Positions 60,458 through 64,000 of a stretch of DNA of 64,000 bases are shown one piece after another (position 1 is the first letter of the stretch; the number at the start of each line of letters is the position of its first letter). The translations under genes were made by a program, and so were the position numbers. Under the pieces are notes generated by a model. The model had not been told where the DNA came from. It did no database searches and was given only the letters and a program-made list of their open reading frames with translations. The stretch covers positions 1 through 64,000 of the forward strand of contig NZ_JABANE010000052.1 in NCBI RefSeq assembly GCF_012844305.1, in the 5' to 3' direction. The DNA comes from Flammeovirga aprica JL-4. Lineage in GTDB: Bacteria > Bacteroidota > Bacteroidia > Cytophagales > Flammeovirgaceae.

Positions 60458-61810
60458 TTAATGCTTTTCTATAGAAATCTTCATCAATTTGCAAGGAAAA
60501 TTCCTTATTCTCAAACTTTCTGAATTCCTAATTCCCAAAACACTTAATATTTCTCCATCATGTGATTCTAAAACCAAAATCTCACTCCTGAGGTACTGAG
60601 GTATTTTTTCGTCTTGCAGCAAGTCGAAAACTTTTTTGCTTCCACTCTTCATCCCAAAAGGTTTTATCCTATCTCCCTTCATTACTTTTCTGATTGTCAG
60701 AGGAAATCTATCTTCTGTGATGAGTAATGTTTCAGCTACTGCCTCAGCCCTATTATTGACGACTATTTTTGAAACTGAAATTTTATTATCATTATAAAAA
60801 AACTCTTTTTCATCATTTGTAATATTAGTAGCTACATCAAACTCCTTTGCTTTTTTGACTTCTTCTTTCAGAATTGCAACATTTTGGGTTGTATGTAAAG
60901 CCATTACGTTATTGGCAGAGTAATAGATTAAAGATGATTTGTCTTTATTTCTATACAAATCCTGCACAGTTACAAAGTCAAACTGATACGGCTTTAGAAA
61001 ATAATACAATAGTATTTCATCTACTGCCTTCACCTCTCTAATATCAATTAAAATCTCTTCATTTTCTGTTTTTACATATTTCTTTTTGAAGGATTCCAAC
61101 TGATTAAACAGGTTTTGCTCGACTTTATAAAACAACTCTGATGATAATTGAATTGTTTTCTCAACGGAAGGATTTATTTCTTTTAATATAGGAATTACTT
61201 GATGCCTCAGCTTATTTCTAGCGTACTTTGTTGACTGATTCGATTTATCTTCTCTCCACTTCCATTTATTTTCGGTGACAATTTGTACTATTTCTTCTTT
61301 TGTTAGAAATAAAAGTGGCCTCACTATATTTCCTCGTTTTGGTAATATTCCGTGCAAGCCCTCTATTCCTGTCCCTTTCGTTAAATTAAAGAGAATAGTT
61401 TCCAAATGATCTGATTTATGATGAGCAGTAGCGATGAAGTCATAGTTATTTTCATTTAGAATTTCTTGAAACCAATCGTACCTTAATTTTCTAGCCACCA
61501 TTTGCACTGATTGATTGCTTTCCTCCACCTCTTTATTCGTATCTACTTTTTTAATATAAATAGGCACTCCAATTCTTTCAGCAAAACTTCTCGCAAAACT
61601 TTCATCTTCATTAGAATCCTCACCTCTCAACTGAAAATTCATGTGTGCTAAAGCAAAATCAACATTATTATACTTCAAAAACAAGGCTAATGCTACAGAA
61701 TCCACCCCTCCGCTAAACGCTAACAAAAGTTTATTTTCAGTGATTCTGACCTCTATTCGATTAAGAAAAGTTAAAAATTGGTCATTATATGTTTTGTGAA
61801 TGTCTATCAT
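60458..61810 (-). CDS. tilS: tRNA(Ile)-lysidine synthetase
   Basis: This 450-residue protein has the PP-loop SGGVDS (33-38), the TilS signature FALAHMNFQLRGEDSNEDESF, TAHHKSDHLETILFNLTKGTG and KYARNKLRHQVIP. It also has the C-terminal TilS domain (RIKPFGMKSGSKKVFDLLQDEKIP). It converts cytidine 34 of tRNA-Ile(CAU) to lysidine. I use the ATG at 61810; a TTG at 61816 would add two residues. Confidence 0.95.
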   Translation of the reverse strand: MIDIHKTYNDQFLTFLNRIEVRITENKLLLAFSGGVDSVALALFLKYNNVDFALAHMNFQLRGEDSNEDESFARSFAERIGVPIYIKKVDTNKEVEESNQSVQMVARKLRYDWFQEILNENNYDFIATAHHKSDHLETILFNLTKGTGIEGLHGILPKRGNIVRPLLFLTKEEIVQIVTENKWKWREDKSNQSTKYARNKLRHQVIPILKEINPSVEKTIQLSSELFYKVEQNLFNQLESFKKKYVKTENEEILIDIREVKAVDEILLYYFLKPYQFDFVTVQDLYRNKDKSSLIYYSANNVMALHTTQNVAILKEEVKKAKEFDVATNITNDEKEFFYNDNKISVSKIVVNNRAEAVAETLLITEDRFPLTIRKVMKGDRIKPFGMKSGSKKVFDLLQDEKIPQYLRSEILVLESHDGEILSVLGIRNSESLRIRNFPCKLMKISIEKH

Positions 61811-61898
61811 ATACAAGTATTTTATTCGGCTAACTTAAATTTTACAGCTTGGAGTCAAATTAATTACAAATATTTTTCCATTAAAAGTACATGAAATA

Positions 61899-61928
61899 TT
61901 GTTTTTAGACGCAACTAGGATAAATTTG
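61899..61928 (+). promoter_or_regulatory. Promoter of the OstA-like gene
   Basis: TTG (61899-61901), exactly 19 bases, then TAAATTTG (61921-61928): the best match to the Bacteroidota consensus in the window. Transcription would start near 61935, about 100 bases before the ATG at 62038. Confidence 0.65.
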
Positions 61929-62037
61929 CATTCTTGTAATGTTTACTCAAAAGTCTACAAAGCAAAGGTCATCACTTTTACTTGGAGATTCAATCTCTCA
62001 CTAGAACGTGATCACATTTTTAAGCAGCAAAAATACA

Positions 62038-63711
62038 ATGAAGAAACAGATTTTATTTAGCATTTTTATTTTTATCTCCTTACTCCAAAGTTTTCAATCT
62101 TATGGACAGCAAGAAGATAAAGTTAGGATAAAAGCTGCTAGATCTAAAGGTATACCGGGATATAGAGTATTCTACAGTGCTCCGGGAAAAAGGGTGGTAC
62201 TAACTCAACAATCAACAACTATTTATTGCGATGAAGCACGTCAAAACAGTAAAACTGAAGATGTAGTAGCAACGGGTAATGTTATTGTTGTCGATAAAAA
62301 AACAAAAATATACGGTGATAAGCTTGACTACAGAAAAACAAAAGGCGAGGTAATCATTACGGGTAGAATTGTAAAATTAGTCGATGAAGATGTTACGTTG
62401 ACTACCGATAAGCTTTATTACTACACTTCCACTAAAGAAGCTAAATATTTAACAGGAGGTAAAGTTGTACAAGAGACAATGGTCTTAACGTCAACAGAAG
62501 GTTATCTCCAAAAGAAAGAATTGATCTTTATCAAAAACGTGGTCATGGATGATTCAGTAAAGGTACAGCACCTAGAAACTGAGAAATTGATCTACGATAG
62601 AGAAACTAAAATATCCACTTTCAACACAAGAACGACCATCACAAGTAAAGATGGTGATGTCATTGCTAATGCAGGTACTTATAATAATGAGAACGGCATG
62701 GTACACTTCGAAGGTTCTGCTGTAGTTGAAAATGAAAAGTATATCTTAATTGGTGATAAAATTGACACTAATAAAGATACCGGTGATAGTCAAGCATTTG
62801 GTAATGTAGTTTTCTTTAGTAAGCAAGATACGGCAATGATTTACGCAGATGTCGTTATCCATAAAGACAGTTCTACTTTTGCTTATGGTGATGCTTTGAT
62901 GTCTAAACCTATTAAGGGCAACTGGATGGACATGTATTATTTAGCAGCAGATACGCTTCACTCTATTAATGATACAACCACTCAGGAAAACACTTTATAC
63001 GCCTATCATAATGTATCAATGTGGTCTTATGACATGAAATCAAGATGTGATTCATTGGTTTACTTCTACAATGACTCAATGATCTATTTCTATGATGACC
63101 CTAGAATCTGGGCACAGAAGTCACAAATGACAGCCACAACGATTAGAACTGACATCACTTCTAAAGGCGTGGAAAGACTTTATTTGAATAGAAATGGATT
63201 TATCATCTCTGAAGATACTATTCAAAACTTCAACCAAGTAAAGGGTAAGAAAATCATTGCTCACTTTGAGAACAATGAACTTTACAAGGTAGATGTAAAA
63301 GGTAATGGTATGACAAGGTTCTTCCAATTGACAGATGACAAAAGGCATATTTACGCCTTGAATAAATCTTCCTGTCCTTCCATGTCACTTTATTTTATAG
63401 AGAACAACGAAGTGGAGAACATTATCTATAATGCGAAGCACAATTCAAACGTACTGCCTCCAAGTAAAATTCAGAAGCCAGACATGTACTTACCTGGATT
63501 CAAGAATAGGTTTGATGAAATGCCTCCAAGGGAAGAACTCCTTGAAAGAATCAGAATGAGAACTGACTTACCTGATCCTATGCCAAGGGACCCTGTGAAG
63601 CAAGCGGATCAGATTAAAATCCTTTGGGACGGCTCTCAAGTATTGAATAAGAACTATAATGGCGAGAGACTTTTTGATCACTCAAGATTCAGAAAGAAGA
63701 AGCAAGAATAA
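62038..63711 (+). CDS. Large OstA/LptA-like exported protein
   Basis: This 557-residue protein has a signal peptide (about 1-24, ending QSYGQ). It has two or more OstA-type beta-jellyroll repeats: TTIYCDEARQNSKTEDVVATGNV (split in the protein near 60-85), KIYGDKLDYRKTKGEV, TLTTDKLYYYTSTKEAKYLTGG and later KIYGD-like units to about residue 300. OstA/LptA proteins bridge the periplasm in lipopolysaccharide transport. The C-terminal 250 residues lack an obvious LptD barrel. I chose the ATG at 62038 over an upstream GTG at 62008 because the signal peptide follows it directly. Confidence 0.82.
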   Translation: MKKQILFSIFIFISLLQSFQSYGQQEDKVRIKAARSKGIPGYRVFYSAPGKRVVLTQQSTTIYCDEARQNSKTEDVVATGNVIVVDKKTKIYGDKLDYRKTKGEVIITGRIVKLVDEDVTLTTDKLYYYTSTKEAKYLTGGKVVQETMVLTSTEGYLQKKELIFIKNVVMDDSVKVQHLETEKLIYDRETKISTFNTRTTITSKDGDVIANAGTYNNENGMVHFEGSAVVENEKYILIGDKIDTNKDTGDSQAFGNVVFFSKQDTAMIYADVVIHKDSSTFAYGDALMSKPIKGNWMDMYYLAADTLHSINDTTTQENTLYAYHNVSMWSYDMKSRCDSLVYFYNDSMIYFYDDPRIWAQKSQMTATTIRTDITSKGVERLYLNRNGFIISEDTIQNFNQVKGKKIIAHFENNELYKVDVKGNGMTRFFQLTDDKRHIYALNKSSCPSMSLYFIENNEVENIIYNAKHNSNVLPPSKIQKPDMYLPGFKNRFDEMPPREELLERIRMRTDLPDPMPRDPVKQADQIKILWDGSQVLNKNYNGERLFDHSRFRKKKQE

Positions 63712-63756
63712 TATAGATTCAGAATCAGCTTAACAGCTTCCGAATCCTCAATACAT

Positions 63757-63800
63757 AAAAAAGCGAGATGAATATCAAATACATTCATCTCGCTTTTTTA
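63757..63800. terminator. Terminator between OstA-like gene and menA-like gene
   Basis: A 16-base perfect stem, AAAAAGCGAGATGAAT with ATTCATCTCGCTTTTT, has T-runs on both strands and separates convergent genes. Confidence 0.93.
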
Positions 63801-63820
63801 TTTCCTAAACTCTATTAAAT

Positions 63821-64000
63821 TCAACCTCCCATCAAGAAACTTAAATCAACAAATAATGGAAGAATCTGCCCTACACCAAATGTTACTGAAAACAATAATG
63901 AAGACATTGCCATTTGTTTTAAATAAGGATCAAGCTCAGCAGGCTGTGTCAATTTAGTTACGGCCATACCGTTATTTCTCAATAATGGGAAAGTCAGCAC
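63821..64000 (-). CDS. menA: Probable 1,4-dihydroxy-2-naphthoate octaprenyltransferase, C-terminal fragment
   Basis: The last 59 codons of a minus-strand gene are visible, ending at the TGA at 63821-63823; the start lies beyond the right edge. The fragment reads VLTFPLLRNNGMAVTKLTQP, then AELDPYLKQMAMSSLLF and a hydrophobic tail with FGVGQIL. This pattern (LR...PAELDPxLK..A...LLF..GxxL) fits the end of MenA, the UbiA-family enzyme of menaquinone synthesis. With so little sequence the call is tentative. Confidence 0.6.
   Translation of the reverse strand: MLTFPLLRNNGMAVTKLTQPAELDPYLKQMAMSSLLFSVTFGVGQILPLFVDLSFLMGG

Noticed and set aside
1..64000. tRNA, rRNA, CRISPR arrays, insertion sequences, prophage or defence islands
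   Set aside because: No cloverleaf-like sequence with expected flanks, no regular spaced repeats, no transposase or integrase, and no phage structural or restriction genes were seen.

Overview
The window reads as a chromosomal segment of an AT-rich member of the Bacteroidota, most likely a marine Cytophagales of the Flammeovirga kind. The phylum call rests on Bacteroidota-type promoters (TANNTTTG at -7, often TTG about 17-20 bases upstream) and on families typical of that phylum: a fused alpha/beta 2-oxoacid dehydrogenase E1, a TamA-like outer-membrane lipoprotein, a DUF4834 protein, TonB receptors with a carboxypeptidase-regulatory-like domain, and a caa3-type oxidase cluster with DUF420 and a small CxxC membrane protein. 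The genus is inference. I found no rRNA, tRNA, CRISPR array, prophage, transposase or recognisable defence system; this is core chromosome with a few accessory or poorly characterised genes.

Layout. 1-5016 (minus) is a propionate/methylmalonyl-CoA operon: epimerase, a four-part biotin-dependent Na+-pumping decarboxylase, and the small subunit of methylmalonyl-CoA mutase running off the left edge. After an 0.9-kb AT-rich gap with nested hairpins come a NADAR-family N-glycosidase and ribosomal protein S1 (rpsA) with a structured-looking leader. 9282-16366 holds two paralogous TonB-dependent receptors with one internally repeated lipoprotein between them. 16540-22549 carries TCA genes (isocitrate dehydrogenase, aconitase B) around an unknown membrane protein. 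23051-27563 is a tamL-folK-rlmD operon, followed by an M48 peptidase and a solitary mreB.

30256-37480 includes an acidic four-repeat protein of unknown function, a SiaC/SiaB pair and, 3.3 kb further, a SpoIIE-type membrane phosphatase that could complete a Sia-like partner-switching circuit; tRNA-modification (truC, miaA) and RNA-binding (cvfB-like) genes lie between. A MltF-like lytic transglycosylase and the E1 fusion follow. 41906-48291 has a TPR-xseA-xseB-permease operon, a cation antiporter, an MBL-fold hydrolase and a methyltransferase. 48445-54346 has a large secreted protein of unknown function and a 1240-residue membrane histidine kinase.

54436-59795 is a respiratory operon: heme A synthase, heme O synthase, two oxidase subunit III proteins, subunit IV, a SCO copper chaperone, DUF420 and an 80-residue CxxC protein. 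Subunits I and II are not in the window. A 14-base palindrome, ATGACATTTGTCAT, sits about 40 bases upstream of the predicted start of transcription of this operon, and two related copies lie inside it, suggesting a dedicated (perhaps Crp/Fnr-type) regulator. The right end carries a cyclic-nucleotide-binding protein without DNA-binding domain, tilS, a large OstA/LptA-like protein and the C-terminus of a MenA-like prenyltransferase.
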